A DNA stretch of 64,000 nt from Halalkalibacter nanhaiisediminis (GCF_007830185.1 NZ_VLKZ01000003.1:1-64000), one strand, 5' to 3'. Positions 38,804 through 48,261 are shown, numbered from the stretch's first letter. Made by a program: numbers and translations. Notes: generated by a model from the letters alone, not told the origin.

Positions 38804-39382
38804 TTATGATGATTCTTGAAGCCAGTTATCGACCCACGTTTTCGCTTCGACCCAATTTTTAGCGCGAATGACATTATCAGGTGCAGGGAGGCGGTTGTAT
38901 GGTGTATCCATTAAAATAACAGGAATGTTAAACTCCTCAGCGATCGCTACTGCATTATCATGCTTGTCTTCAAAAAAGATATCGAGCTTATGCTCACGAA
39001 CAGCGTCAAGTTTATCGTGTTTACCGACTAATTCAATATGATCAAAAGGTAAAGAACGATTTGTAAACCAATTTTGTGTAATCGAAGCTAAATGTTCTCT
39101 ACGCGCTGTAATATAAATGAGCTCATGATGTTTCGTCCATTGAAGCAAGGTTTCTTCAGCATCTGGAGCAAGTTCTGCTTGCTCGTAAATGATTCCCTCA
39201 TGCTCACCCATCCACTCCCAAAATTGCTGTTCGGTAATATTTAGAATGGATGTTAAATCGTACTCCACGATATCATCTAAAGTTAGTGTTTTATTAAAAT
39301 GCTTGTTTAAATAAGGGACAAATGTATCAGGTGCGGTTACGGTACCATCAATGTCTAGTCCCATTCTTTTCTTCGTACTCAT
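38804..39382 (-). CDS. yqfW: HAD-superfamily nucleotidase-like protein YqfW
   Basis: This 192-residue HAD-superfamily phosphatase is related to 5'(3')-deoxyribonucleotidases (NT5C family). Motif I is LDIDGTVT, with the nucleophile Asp near residue 9; motif II is YITARR, and motif IV is IFFEDKHDNA. Substrate is not known. The ATG at 39382 has GAGGTGA (reverse strand) with short spacing; the GTG at 39391 overlaps that site. It follows zur in the B. subtilis order. Confidence 0.88.
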   Translation of the reverse strand: MSTKKRMGLDIDGTVTAPDTFVPYLNKHFNKTLTLDDIVEYDLTSILNITEQQFWEWMGEHEGIIYEQAELAPDAEETLLQWTKHHELIYITARREHLASITQNWFTNRSLPFDHIELVGKHDKLDAVREHKLDIFFEDKHDNAVAIAEEFNIPVILMDTPYNRLPAPDNVIRAKNWVEAKTWVDNWLQESS

Positions 39383-39545
39383 TATATTCACCTCATACTT
39401 CTACAGAACTTATCTTCTACCTTACACGAATTTGTTTACTTGGTCTAGAGTGATTTCCTTTCCATGAAATGATTGTCACCGATAATTTAAAGCTTATGCG
39501 TCATACTAATATTGTTCCCCGAAACAAAGAAAGCGAGGGATTCGT

Positions 39546-40067
39546 ATGGCAGACGATAAGCATCCAAAAGATGAACCCGTACGGTTGTTGGATGAAGATG
39601 ATGAGTCTTTAACATTGGTCAATAATCATGTTGAAGGTCGTGATCATGATCGCAACCTTGGATTAAGTGAAGAAGAGACAAATGAAGAGATGACAGTTGA
39701 CGCAGATTCAGCACCATTAGATGGGGAAGAAACCCTTTCTGATTCCCATTTTAATGAGGAAAGTGCAGCTGAGTATGGTGCAGTCAATGGATTGGGAGGA
39801 GTTCGAACAGTTAGCTCTGATCGAACCGAGGCAAAAGAAACTGCAGAGATGAATGAAGATGATGTGACGGCTGGACGTGGCACTGGAACATTTGCGATTG
39901 TTCTCTCTATTTTATCATTGTTCTTCTTACCAGTATTGCTTGGAGCAGCTGGTATTGTAGTAGGTTTTGTAGCACGTCGTAGTGGCGCCACAACGCTTGG
40001 AAATTGGGCAATTGGGATTGGTGCCATTTCGATTCTTATGACTGTCTTTTTCTCTCCTTTTTTTTAA
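39546..40067 (+). CDS. yqfX: YqfX-like DUF4190 membrane protein
   Basis: This 173-residue protein has a long acidic, hydrophilic N-terminal half (1-110, rich in Asp and Glu) and two C-terminal membrane helices (about 115-140 and 150-172). The membrane part (FAIVLSILSLFFLPVLLGAAGIVVGFVARR) fits DUF4190, and the position between yqfW and ispG matches YqfX. The function is unknown; the acidic domain is probably cytoplasmic. GAAAGCGAGGGA precedes the ATG. Confidence 0.82.
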   Translation: MADDKHPKDEPVRLLDEDDESLTLVNNHVEGRDHDRNLGLSEEETNEEMTVDADSAPLDGEETLSDSHFNEESAAEYGAVNGLGGVRTVSSDRTEAKETAEMNEDDVTAGRGTGTFAIVLSILSLFFLPVLLGAAGIVVGFVARRSGATTLGNWAIGIGAISILMTVFFSPFF

Positions 40068-40105
40068 CGAGAGAGAACGGGGAACGGAGCTTTTTGTTCA
40101 AAAAG

Positions 40106-40138
40106 AAAAGCATAAGCCATCTTCGGCTTATGCTTTTT
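40106..40138. terminator. Bidirectional terminator between yqfX and ispG
   Basis: GCATAAGCC (40110-40118) pairs with GGCTTATGC (40125-40133), flanked by AAAA and TTTTTC. One arm lies inside the last codons of ispG. Confidence 0.88.
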
Positions 40139-41231
40139 CTAATTCACGTTGTTTGGCAAAATGCTCTTCAGCAATTTTATCGATTTCTTTTTTGAGTTCC
40201 TCAACCATTGTTTCTTCAGGAACTTTTCGAACGATCTCACCTTTGCGGAAAAGAAGACCTTCCCCGCGTGCACCCGCAATACCAATGTCGGCTTCACGAG
40301 CTTCTCCAGGTCCGTTAACAGCACAACCTAGTACAGCTACCTTAATAGGTGCTTTAATGGAAGCAATATAATCCTCTACTTCATTTGCAATGCTAATGAG
40401 GTCAATTTCGATTCGACCACAAGTTGGGCAAGAAATAAGGGTAGCGGCATTTGCAGCTAGTCCAAAGGATTTTAATAATTCACGAGCTACTTTTACTTCC
40501 TCTACAGGATCAGCGCTTAAGGAAATTCGAACAGTGTTCCCAATCCCCATATTTAAAATAGCCCCGAGTCCTGCAGCACTTTTGATTGTACCAGCAAATA
40601 GTGTACCTGATTCCGTAATACCAAGGTGGAGTGGGTAATCAAAAGCTTTTGCAGCCTTTTCGTAAGCTTCAATCGCTAGGTTTACATCAGATGCTTTCAT
40701 CGACACAATAATGTCATGGAAATCGAGATCTTCCAAAATTTTAATGTGATGAAGGGCACTTTCCACCATGCCATCAGCTGTTGGGTAGCCATATTTCTCA
40801 AGAATTCGTTTTTCTAATGAACCAGCGTTTACACCAATTCGAATCGGAATTCCTTTTTCTTTTGCAGCTTTTACAACTGCCTCAACTTTATGACGCTTCC
40901 CAATATTTCCAGGGTTAATTCGAATCTTATCTGCTCCGCCTTCAATCGCTTTAAGAGCAAGCTTGTAATCAAAATGAATATCAACAACTAATGGAATATT
41001 AATCTGTGCTTTAATATCAGCAATTGCTTCAGCGGCCCGCATATCAGGACATGCAACACGAACAATTTGGCAGCCAGCTTCTTCAAGACGCTTAATCTCA
41101 GCCACAGTTGCTTCAACGTCGTGTGTTTTTGTTGTTGTCATACTTTGAATAACAACTTCATTGTTTCCGCCAATCGTCAAATTGCCGACCTTAACTGGTC
41201 GCGTTTTTGTACGATGTGTTATTTCGGTCAT
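40128..41231 (-). CDS. ispG: 4-hydroxy-3-methylbut-2-enyl diphosphate synthase IspG
   Basis: IspG (GcpE; 367 residues) converts MEcPP to HMBPP in the MEP isoprenoid pathway, one step before IspH, using a [4Fe-4S] cluster and flavodoxin or ferredoxin. The TIM-barrel start [20 protein letters not shown] is diagnostic. Cluster ligands are in SCPTCGR (about 269-275) and [16 protein letters not shown] with its Cys and later Glu. The ATG is preceded by GGAG on the reverse strand. The terminator shared with yqfX extends into its last codons. Confidence 0.97.
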   Translation of the reverse strand: MTEITHRTKTRPVKVGNLTIGGNNEVVIQSMTTTKTHDVEATVAEIKRLEEAGCQIVRVACPDMRAAEAIADIKAQINIPLVVDIHFDYKLALKAIEGGADKIRINPGNIGKRHKVEAVVKAAKEKGIPIRIGVNAGSLEKRILEKYGYPTADGMVESALHHIKILEDLDFHDIIVSMKASDVNLAIEAYEKAAKAFDYPLHLGITESGTLFAGTIKSAAGLGAILNMGIGNTVRISLSADPVEEVKVARELLKSFGLAANAATLISCPTCGRIEIDLISIANEVEDYIASIKAPIKVAVLGCAVNGPGEAREADIGIAGARGEGLLFRKGEIVRKVPEETMVEELKKEIDKIAEEHFAKQRELEKA

Positions 41232-41350
41232 TGACCTATCGCTCCTTTTATATCGAAGAGGTGCACTTCACTCTTCTACTAATCTCAAAATTAGAGAATC
41301 GTATTCATTTTATCAATGACCGCAATTGTTTGGCAAGGATAAACTGATGA

Positions 41351-41713
41351 TTAATGATAAAGAGGAAATAAATATGTCTCTCCAATCTGCATATCTTCAG
41401 GTTCTAGTCCATTGTTTAACTGTTTAAAATCATAGACAATTTCTTGAATTGAAGCAGGTATTGGTCCTTCATGTAAGTGTTCAACAATGGTGAGAACCGT
41501 ATGTCCAGGTTCAACAATCACTTCTTGATAAGGTTCAAGTTGTTCAGTTGGCAGAGTGGACGCTCCATCCTCAGGAAGAGAAGTAGTTGCTTGTTCGTTT
41601 GTCGGTTGATTAGCAGCTTGCGTCAAGTGATTGGGTAAAGTGCCAATTGTTAGATCATAATAAGTGCTATATAAAATGACGAGAATAATGACAATGGTAC
41701 CAATGCGTTTCAT
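41351..41713 (-). CDS. yqfZ: YqfZ-like LysM-type protein
   Basis: This 120-residue protein has one N-terminal membrane helix (about 4-22), a Thr/Glu/Pro-rich linker, and a C-terminal LysM-like domain (EVIVEPGHTVLTIVEHLHEG to QIGETYLFPLY). B. subtilis YqfZ at the same place has the same layout and is produced in sporulation. A cell-wall-binding role is suggested by the LysM-like part. The ATG at 41713 has TGGAGGA 7 bases upstream on the reverse strand. Confidence 0.82.
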   Translation of the reverse strand: MKRIGTIVIILVILYSTYYDLTIGTLPNHLTQAANQPTNEQATTSLPEDGASTLPTEQLEPYQEVIVEPGHTVLTIVEHLHEGPIPASIQEIVYDFKQLNNGLEPEDMQIGETYLFPLYH

Positions 41714-41828
41714 CAGCTTGTCCTCCATTTAAGCAGACATGTACAAATCATTTTCTTATTGATAAGTATATGTGACTGTTGGATAAATATTACTTCTTCA
41801 TGTCATAACATCTTGGAGGTGTCATAAA

Positions 41829-43061
41829 ATGAAACAAGGAGCTCGTCTACCGTATTTGTTATTTTTTATCGGTTTGCTTCCGTTCATCATGGTAATAGGG
41901 AATTCAATGTTTATTCCGCTGCTTCCGCACATGCAGGCTGAGCTTGGCCTAACAATGATAGAGGGGGGCTGGATTTTAACAAGCTTCTCGATTCCAGCTG
42001 CGGTGCTCGTCCCATTTGGAGGCATTCTTTCGGATCGTTATGGTCGCAAAAAAGTGGCTATGCTTGCCTTGCCACTTATTATGATTGGAAGTTTTATTTC
42101 AGCGTTAGCAGGAATGAATGGCGTACTTAGCCCTGTGTTTGAATGGATGATTGTTGGTCGAATCATTCAAGGAGTTGGTGCAGGCGGAATAACACCTCTT
42201 GCTATGGCTTTTATTTCAGATTTATACACTGGTGAAAAAAGAAGTCGAGCCCTTGGATCAATCGAAGTGTTTAACGGGGCTGGAAAAGTGTTAAGTCCAA
42301 TTATTGGTGGAATCATTTTAGGATTTTCTTGGACGATAAGCTTTGTCATCTTGTTCGCTACGGCGCTTCTAGCTTTTGTCGGTATTTTTCTGTTTGTTGA
42401 TGCGCAAAAACAGGTGGTTACAGAAAAAGAACACATTTTTATTAAATACAAAAGGTTGCAAACACTCACAAAGAAGCATTGGAAATGGCTAGTACCCATC
42501 TTTGCGAGTGGGGCAATTGGTATGTTTCTTATGTTTGGATATTTGTTTTATTTATCTCATTTACTCGACTTAGCCGACACCATTCCTTCTATGGGGAAAG
42601 GATTTATCCTTGCTTGTCCACTGCTAGTGCTAACGGTGTTTTCTTATCTCACAGGGAGAAGGTTGAAAGGAAGAGAAGATAGTTATAAGCGTGGATTTCT
42701 TTTAGGAATAGGGTTGATGATTATCGGAACTTGGAGTATGATCCATTCAATGGAGGTTGGCTTTATTGTAGTGGGCATGATCATTTATGGAACGGGATTC
42801 GGTATTCTTCTTCCTTCTGCTAATGCGGCACTTGCGTCGATTGTATCGAAAAAAGAAAGAGGGACGGTATTTGCCTTTTATGCGATGCTGCGTTTTCTTG
42901 GTGTAGCATTTGGCCCTGTATTATTTGGTACCTGGATGAATGATCCGACTCAATTGCTATTTACTTCATTGTTTTTCGTTATGATAAATGGAGTCATTTT
43001 ATTATTTAGTTGGTCTTGTTTACCGATTGGAAAGTCTTGCGTAGATTCAGGTTTAACGTGA
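41829..43061 (+). CDS. MFS drug-type efflux transporter
   Basis: This 410-residue major facilitator has about 12 membrane helices. It carries the MFS loop motif GGILSDRYGRKKV (about 59-71) and the drug antiporter-type motif GRIIQGVGAGGITPLAMAFI (about 112-131). The 14 residues ending in IEGGWILTSFSIPA are also typical of multidrug exporters. It should expel small molecules using the proton gradient; the substrate cannot be told. CTTGGAGGTG (41812-41821) precedes the ATG. There is no linked regulator, and the gene is absent from this place in B. subtilis. Confidence 0.85.
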   Translation: MKQGARLPYLLFFIGLLPFIMVIGNSMFIPLLPHMQAELGLTMIEGGWILTSFSIPAAVLVPFGGILSDRYGRKKVAMLALPLIMIGSFISALAGMNGVLSPVFEWMIVGRIIQGVGAGGITPLAMAFISDLYTGEKRSRALGSIEVFNGAGKVLSPIIGGIILGFSWTISFVILFATALLAFVGIFLFVDAQKQVVTEKEHIFIKYKRLQTLTKKHWKWLVPIFASGAIGMFLMFGYLFYLSHLLDLADTIPSMGKGFILACPLLVLTVFSYLTGRRLKGREDSYKRGFLLGIGLMIIGTWSMIHSMEVGFIVVGMIIYGTGFGILLPSANAALASIVSKKERGTVFAFYAMLRFLGVAFGPVLFGTWMNDPTQLLFTSLFFVMINGVILLFSWSCLPIGKSCVDSGLT

Positions 43062-43186
43062 ATAGAACGTGGAATTAAGTCTAAAGTCCCTTTTATTTTT
43101 ACTTTAAAACGTGTTTCCTATTGTATAGAGTGGACGTCTTATATGAAAAGGTAATAGACTTAGCTTGTGAAAAAGGAGTCGATGAA

Positions 43187-44062
43187 ATGAAAATAATTTG
43201 GAAGAAGTATCTTGCTTTGACCCTCGTCTTTAGTCTAGTCCTGCCTATGCTTGTTTTTGCAGATGCTGCACCTGGTGATGTCATTGTAACATTAGGGGAA
43301 AATTTATCAGAATCTGAGAAGCAGGCATTGCTTGCTGAAATGGGAGCGACAGAAGAAGATCAGATCGTTTATGTCACGAATGCTGAAGAACATCAATATT
43401 TAGGTGAATATATTAGTGCATCGCGGATTGGTACACGAGCCCTTTCATCTTCAAAAATTACATTAACTGAAAGTGGCAGTGGAATTATTGTTGATACAAA
43501 TAATATTGATTGGGTTTCTAATGGGATGTATGAAAATGCTCTTATTACAGCAGGTGTAGAAGATGCTGAGATTTATGTGACAGCACCGTTTGAAGTATCA
43601 GGAACTGCTGCTTTAACAGGTTTAATTAAAGCATACGAAATCGCTGCTGAGATTGAAATACCTGAAGAACAGAAACAAATTGCAAATGAAGAAATGGTTA
43701 AAACGGCGGAGTTAAGTGACTCTATTGGGGTTGAAGAAGCAACAGAGTTAATGAACCGAATTAAAGAAGAAATTGCGAACAATCCAGTCGAAACTGAAGA
43801 TGATTTGCGTGAGTTAATTCGACGTGTCGCAGCCGAGCTCGGTATTACGCTAACAGATGAAGAATTAAATGGACTCGTTTCATTATTTATGAGAATGAAG
43901 GACATGAATATAGATTGGAATCAAGTACAAGAACAAATTGCAAATGTTCGTAATAACTTAGATGAAATTTTAAATAGAGAGGAAACACAAGGTTTCATCC
44001 AAAACTTTCTTGATTTTATCAACAGTTTAATTGATTCCCTTCGCGGAGTATTTAGTTCATAA
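43187..44062 (+). CDS. Secreted DUF1002 protein (YpuA-like)
   Basis: This exported protein of 291 residues has a signal peptide (KKYLALTLVFSLVLPMLVFA, cleavage near ADAAPG) and a DUF1002 domain, recognisable by GDVIVTLGENLSESEKQALL and FEVSGTAALTGLIKAYE. The C-terminal part is an amphipathic helical region with an adhesive-looking tail. B. subtilis YpuA is a homologue; function unknown. ATG 43187 has AAAAGGAG (43171-43178) 8 bases upstream. A terminator follows immediately. Confidence 0.88.
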   Translation: MKIIWKKYLALTLVFSLVLPMLVFADAAPGDVIVTLGENLSESEKQALLAEMGATEEDQIVYVTNAEEHQYLGEYISASRIGTRALSSSKITLTESGSGIIVDTNNIDWVSNGMYENALITAGVEDAEIYVTAPFEVSGTAALTGLIKAYEIAAEIEIPEEQKQIANEEMVKTAELSDSIGVEEATELMNRIKEEIANNPVETEDDLRELIRRVAAELGITLTDEELNGLVSLFMRMKDMNIDWNQVQEQIANVRNNLDEILNREETQGFIQNFLDFINSLIDSLRGVFSS

Positions 44063-44065
44063 TTA

Positions 44066-44093
44066 AGAGAGGGTAAATATCCCTCTCTTTTTT
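44066..44093 (+). terminator. Terminator after the DUF1002 gene
   Basis: AGAGAGGG (44066-44073) and CCCTCTCT (44081-44088) with six T. Confidence 0.9.
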
Positions 44094-44204
44094 GTACAGC
44101 AACTGCTGTTGCTATTAAGAAGAATTTAGCAAAATGGAAAATTTGTTTATGAAAAATGAAACGGAATTTTAGAGTAAATCGTAGAAAAGTGAAAGGAGGA
44201 AGAG

Positions 44205-44840
44205 ATGATGGAATGGTTAGATTCAGCTAGTATTGGTTTTCTTGTCGTGTTTTTGGGAACGCTTTTCTTAATCGGTGAGCTTCTTGTTCGAGCAAAAGGA
44301 CTTTTTGCTATTTTAGGTATTGCGATTATGGCAATGTATTTTTCTTATCATCTTTCTGGGGATGTTGGTTTATGGGTCGTCCTTTTGTATGTAATTGGTC
44401 TTGCTTTAATTATTATCGATGGAAAAGTGATTACAGATGGAACAGTTGCCATAATCGGAGTTGTTCTTATGATTATTGGTCTTGCTGTGCCAGCTCCGAA
44501 TATGATTTACGGAGTACTTGTTTCAATGGGCTTTCTTTTAGGGGGCTTTAGCTCTGCATTATTTTTAAAAGTTTTCCCTTCGCGGAATTTATGGGCGAAA
44601 ATGACATTGAAAGATCGTTTAACAGAAGATCTTGGCTACAATTCTATTAACGAGAGCTATAGCAAGCTCGTCGGCAAACAAGGGCGTACACTCACCCCTT
44701 TTCGGCCAACAGGATCTGTTGAGATAGATGGTCAACAATACAGTGCAACAAGCGGGAGTCAATGGCTCGAAGCAAATATTGAGATCGTTGTAACGTCTGT
44801 TGACGGTACGAGAATTGTTGTGAAAAAGGTAGAAGAATAA
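44205..44840 (+). CDS. NfeD-family membrane protein
   Basis: This 211-residue protein has four or five membrane helices in the first 130 residues, then a C-terminal OB-fold domain of the NfeD type (LVGKQGRTLTPFRPTG, VEIDGQQYSA, IVVTSVDGTRIVVKKVEE). NfeD proteins usually act with stomatin/flotillin-like proteins in membrane microdomains, but no such partner is linked here. The start is ATG 44205 or the adjacent 44208, behind AAAGGAGGA. Confidence 0.86.
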   Translation: MMEWLDSASIGFLVVFLGTLFLIGELLVRAKGLFAILGIAIMAMYFSYHLSGDVGLWVVLLYVIGLALIIIDGKVITDGTVAIIGVVLMIIGLAVPAPNMIYGVLVSMGFLLGGFSSALFLKVFPSRNLWAKMTLKDRLTEDLGYNSINESYSKLVGKQGRTLTPFRPTGSVEIDGQQYSATSGSQWLEANIEIVVTSVDGTRIVVKKVEE

Positions 44841-44846
44841 AGAGAA

Positions 44847-44886
44847 ACAAGCGAGTAGCCGAATGTTGGTTACTCGCTTGTTTTTT
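44847..44886 (+). terminator. Terminator after the NfeD-like gene
   Basis: ACAAGCGAGTA (44847-44857) pairs with TACTCGCTTGT (44871-44881), followed by T-run. Confidence 0.9.
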
Positions 44887-45013
44887 CGAGATGTCTAGCT
44901 CTAGCGCCTAGCCGCTCGAGGTCATTTCAACCTGCGATTGGTTGCCCGAAACAAGGCAACACAATAGCAGGCTTCCAATGCTTGTCGCGGCTGATCAAGG
45001 CGCTTTCGCTTTT
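44887..45013. repeat. 127-bp structured repeat, family A, copy 1
   Basis: First of two head-to-tail copies. The two are near-identical, with scattered single-base differences such as GCTCTAGC versus GCTCGAGC and TTGCCCG versus TTGCTCA. Outer arms GCGCCTAGCCGC and GCGGCTGATCAAGGCGC can pair, and GGTTGCC pairs with GGCAACA inside, giving a branched fold. Repeats of this general sequence recur between genes in many Bacillus and Geobacillus genomes; I know of no proven function. Confidence 0.85.
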
Positions 45014-45140
45014 CGAGATGTCTAGCTCGAGCGCCTAGCCGCTCGAGGTCATTTCAACCTGCGATTGGTTGCTCAAAACAAGGCAACACAATAGCGGGCT
45101 TCCAATGCTTGTCGCAGCTGATCAAGGCGCTTTCGCTTTT
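45014..45140. repeat. 127-bp structured repeat, family A, copy 2
   Basis: Second tandem copy. It ends in CGCTTTCGCTTTT at 45140. Its last 19 bases overlap the end of the DUF1189 gene on the reverse strand and provide that gene's final codons and stop. Related copies lie at 63327-63578. Confidence 0.85.
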
Positions 45141-45898
45141 CGAGTTGGCAGTGGGATAGATTTCATCGCAAAAAACAAAATCGCAAATGTGGTAATAAGA
45201 AAAGCACTGAAGGGAACGTCGGTAAATAAGGTATCAATCCAGTAAAGAAATACAGCAGGTAAGGTCATAGCGTGTGCAGTCATTAGCCATAGATGACGAT
45301 ACTCAAGAAATTTTTTGGAACCTCGTAGTAGTAACCCAATAAATGCTAATACTGTAATGCCAAGAAAAGCAAGCCCAGCTAAACCAGAATACATAAAGAC
45401 AGTTCCAATTCCGAGTAGGATCGGTAAAAATCCTTGCAAATCAGCAACTCGATCGGAAAGCTGCTCCTTTGAAAATTCTTGTACTCCAAGTATGGTGTAT
45501 GGAATGGCTTGAAGGCTACCATTATTAATGAGCAGAATTTCATTTTGTTGCAGAGCGATACCATTAGTTAATTGTACTAACTCTTCTTCTGAATATGTAT
45601 TATTAGGATCAATTAAAATCGCTGGTTCGTCTGGTTCATCAAGTAAATAAACATCGTCACTTTCCCACTGGAGTGTTCCTCCTTCTAATTGAAAAGGAGG
45701 TAGATCATGTTGAAGTGTGTCTTTGAGCTGATTCACTCCTGAAATAGCTGTTAGACTCATTGTAATTAAAAAAGGGATACTCGCGACTAACATCACAAAG
45801 AGAACGTGCCAAATAGTAGAGGTGATCGGACGTAAGCGACTGTATGCAATCGTTCGTTTATCGTAAAAACTTTTTAATAACCATTTCCAAAAACTCAT
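45122..45898 (-). CDS. DUF1189 membrane protein (YqgB-like)
   Basis: This 258-residue membrane protein of the DUF1189 family matches B. subtilis YqgB by position and layout. One membrane helix near the N-terminus (about 28-50) is followed by an extracellular domain (about 55-150) and four more helices. The start KWLLKSFYDKRTIAYSRLR is typical. The ATG at 45898 has AAAGGAGAG (reverse strand) 7 bases upstream. The last residues (RKAKAP and stop) are encoded by the adjoining repeat copy, so the original C-terminus was probably altered. The family's function is unknown. Confidence 0.85.
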   Translation of the reverse strand: MSFWKWLLKSFYDKRTIAYSRLRPITSTIWHVLFVMLVASIPFLITMSLTAISGVNQLKDTLQHDLPPFQLEGGTLQWESDDVYLLDEPDEPAILIDPNNTYSEEELVQLTNGIALQQNEILLINNGSLQAIPYTILGVQEFSKEQLSDRVADLQGFLPILLGIGTVFMYSGLAGLAFLGITVLAFIGLLLRGSKKFLEYRHLWLMTAHAMTLPAVFLYWIDTLFTDVPFSAFLITTFAILFFAMKSIPLPTRKAKAP

Positions 45899-46147
45899 TG
45901 TTCTCTCCTTTCTCTTCCTCGTCATTTTATCGAATGAGTGCAGGAAATGCCATTATATTTTTGAAAAATAGGGTTGCTTTTTATTTGTCACGCTTGTTAT
46001 TTTTCATGGAAGGAGCAAATCTTTTAAAAATAGTAATTTATCATTTACAAACCCTTAACAAATGAATAATAATAGATTGGGTGTCCATGTTGAGCTTTGT
46101 CGAAATGACAAATGTGTCAATGTGACTTATGCGATGAAGGGATGAGG

Positions 46148-47776
46148 ATGTTGGATTTACAATCGATCTTGTTCATATTTTTGGGTGGTCTTGGAATTTT
46201 CCTGTTCGGGATTAAGTTCATGGGGGATGGCTTACAGAAGATTGCAGGGGAACGACTACGAGATTTGCTGGATAAGTTTACGACAAATCCTGTTATGGGG
46301 GTTTTAGCAGGTATTGTGGTAACTATTCTGTTACAGACAAGTTCTGGAACAACGGTTCTTACGATTGGTCTTGTTAATGCAGGTTTCATGACATTACAGC
46401 AAGCAATCGGTGTTATTATGGGAGCGAATGTTGGAACGACTGCGACGGCTTTCATTATTGGTTTTAAGATTACTGAATACGCATTGCCAATTATCGCAAT
46501 CGGTGCAGCGCTTATTTTCTTTTTGAAAAATAAAAAAGCGAATAATTATGGACAAGTTATTTTTGGATTTGGTGCTTTGTTCTATGGATTAGATCTTATG
46601 GGGGAGGGTCTAAAACCGTTACGTGAACTGCAAGCTTTTACCGATTTAACCATTAGTATGGGGGAAACACCATTACTTGGGGTATTAATCGGGACTATTT
46701 TCACGGTTGCTGTTCAAAGCTCTACTGCGTCAATTGGATTATTACAGCAGCTTTATGATCAAGGAGCAATGGAGCTTGTTGCCGTGCTACCAGTTTTATT
46801 CGGTGATAATATCGGGACAACCATTACAGCAGTGCTTGCTGCAATTGGAGCATCGGTTGCTGCTAAACGTGCAGCATTAACACATGTTATCTTTAACTTA
46901 ATTGGAACGATTATTGTCTTAATTGTTTTTCCGCTATTTTTGAATTTGATTACCTTTCTTGCCGTTGAATTAAACTTAAACCGACCAATGACGGTTGCAT
47001 TTGCACATGGTATTTTTAATGTCTCAAACGTTATCATTCAGCTTCCATTTATAGCAGTCCTTGCGTTAATTGTAACGAAATTGGTGCCAGGTGATGACTA
47101 CTTCGTTGAATACAAAGCCAAGCATTTAGACCCGATGTTTATTGGCAGTTCGCCAGCCATTGCTCTTGGACAAGCAAAACAAGAAGTTCTCAGAATGGCT
47201 GATTTCTCGGAAAAGGGTCTCTATGAGGTCAGTCAATATCTCGAAACTGGTACAAAACGTCATGCGGAAATGGCTATTCAATTTGAAGAAGCCATTAATA
47301 ATCTTGACCGTAAGATAACCGATTATTTGATTCTAATTTCATCTCGCTCGTTATCTGGAGCTGATTCAAGAATGCATTCGATGCTAATGGATACAGTTCG
47401 AGACATTGAACGTATTGGTGATCATATAGAGAATATTGTTGAATTAAAGGATTATCAAAAGACTAATAAAGTGAATTTATCTGAAACGGCTTTTGATGAT
47501 CTGCGTGAAATGTTTGATTTAACAATGTCGACATTGAAAGAAGCTATCCAATCACTTGAGTTTGTAGATGGTGATATGGCACGTTCTGTTCTTGAAAAAG
47601 AAGAGAAAATCGATCAGATGGAACGCAAACTAAGAAAACAGCATATTCAGCGTGTGAATGAAGGTCGATGTTCAGGGGCTGCTGGTATTGTTTTTGTTGA
47701 TATTGTTAGTAATTTGGAGCGTATTGGTGACCACTCTGTTAATATAGCTGAAGCGGTTATTGGGGAAGTGCGCTAA
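46148..47776 (+). CDS. nptA: Na+/phosphate cotransporter with PhoU-like domain
   Basis: Na/Pi cotransporter family II protein (542 residues). Two inverted repeats of membrane helices carry the signature QTSSGTT and QSSTAS, and GANVGTT and GDNIGTT. The C-terminal 190 residues form a PhoU-like helical domain (DTVRDIERIGDHIENIVEL, SNLERIGDHSVNIAEAV). It probably imports phosphate with sodium, or vents phosphate as a YjbB-like protein. ATG 46148 has AAGGGATGAGG upstream. The link to polyphosphate genes 11 kb away is only suggestive. Confidence 0.88.
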   Translation: MLDLQSILFIFLGGLGIFLFGIKFMGDGLQKIAGERLRDLLDKFTTNPVMGVLAGIVVTILLQTSSGTTVLTIGLVNAGFMTLQQAIGVIMGANVGTTATAFIIGFKITEYALPIIAIGAALIFFLKNKKANNYGQVIFGFGALFYGLDLMGEGLKPLRELQAFTDLTISMGETPLLGVLIGTIFTVAVQSSTASIGLLQQLYDQGAMELVAVLPVLFGDNIGTTITAVLAAIGASVAAKRAALTHVIFNLIGTIIVLIVFPLFLNLITFLAVELNLNRPMTVAFAHGIFNVSNVIIQLPFIAVLALIVTKLVPGDDYFVEYKAKHLDPMFIGSSPAIALGQAKQEVLRMADFSEKGLYEVSQYLETGTKRHAEMAIQFEEAINNLDRKITDYLILISSRSLSGADSRMHSMLMDTVRDIERIGDHIENIVELKDYQKTNKVNLSETAFDDLREMFDLTMSTLKEAIQSLEFVDGDMARSVLEKEEKIDQMERKLRKQHIQRVNEGRCSGAAGIVFVDIVSNLERIGDHSVNIAEAVIGEVR

Positions 47777-47785
47777 TAGTTAGTG

Positions 47786-47818
47786 GAGGCGGGGCATACT
47801 GATGTTCCGCCTCTTTTC
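47786..47818 (+). terminator. Terminator after the Na/Pi transporter gene
   Basis: GAGGCGGGGCAT pairs with ATGTTCCGCCTC (47786-47813), then TTTTC. Confidence 0.85.
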
Positions 47819-47993
47819 TTTTGAAGAGGACGAACTCTTCAGTTAGAAAAGGCTTGTCTATTAATTTTAATTGTGGTACGTTATGAAAGCAGTATTTTTT
47901 CGAGAAACGTCAAACGAATAGGGAATTTACTGAAAAAATATTGACTTGAAAATAGCTGTATGCTATTATAATTCTTGTCTTTAATAAAATTGT

Positions 47994-48068
47994 TCCACAG
48001 TAGCTCAGTGGTAGAGCTATCGGCTGTTAACCGATCGGTCGTAGGTTCGAGTCCTACCTGTGGAGCCA
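47994..48068 (+). tRNA. tRNA-Asn (GTT)
   Basis: Acceptor arms TCCACAG and CTGTGGA pair fully. The anticodon loop CTGTTAA has anticodon GTT. The T arm is GTAGG-TTCGAGT-CCTAC. Discriminator G and an encoded CCA end the gene at 48068. It is the first of five clustered tRNA genes. Confidence 0.97.
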
Positions 48069-48074
48069 TATTAT

Positions 48075-48148
48075 GGCGGTGTAGCTCAGCTGGCTAGAGC
48101 GTACGGTTCATACCCGTGAGGTCGTGGGTTCGACTCCCTCCGCCGCTA
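48075..48148 (+). tRNA. tRNA-Met (CAT), elongator type
   Basis: The sequence GGCGGTGTAGCTCAGCTGG and the anticodon loop TTCATAC (anticodon CAT) match the bacillus elongator tRNA-Met. No CCA is encoded. The T stem GTGGG/CCCTC has one T-T mismatch at its second pair, unlike the fully paired form I know. Confidence 0.9.
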
Positions 48149-48180
48149 TTTTCTTTTATACATTTACAAACGTTTTCTAT

Positions 48181-48257
48181 GGCGATTGTGGCGAAGTGGT
48201 TAACGCACCGGATTGTGATTCCGGCATTCGTGGGTTCAATTCCCATCAGTCGCCCCA
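48181..48257 (+). tRNA. tRNA-His (GTG)
   Basis: Acceptor GGCGATT/AGTCGCC, anticodon loop TTGTGAT with anticodon GTG, T arm GTGGG-TTCAATT-CCCAT. The extra 5' G typical of tRNA-His is present, and CCA is encoded. Confidence 0.96.
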
Positions 48258-48261
48258 TAGA

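Noticed and set aside
39644-40027. 127-codon reverse frame inside yqfX
   Set aside because: Antisense shadow of yqfX; low-complexity translation rich in Ser and Pro, no ribosome site.
44887-45140. CRISPR array
   Set aside because: The repeat unit is 127 bp with no unique spacers and no cas gene nearby.
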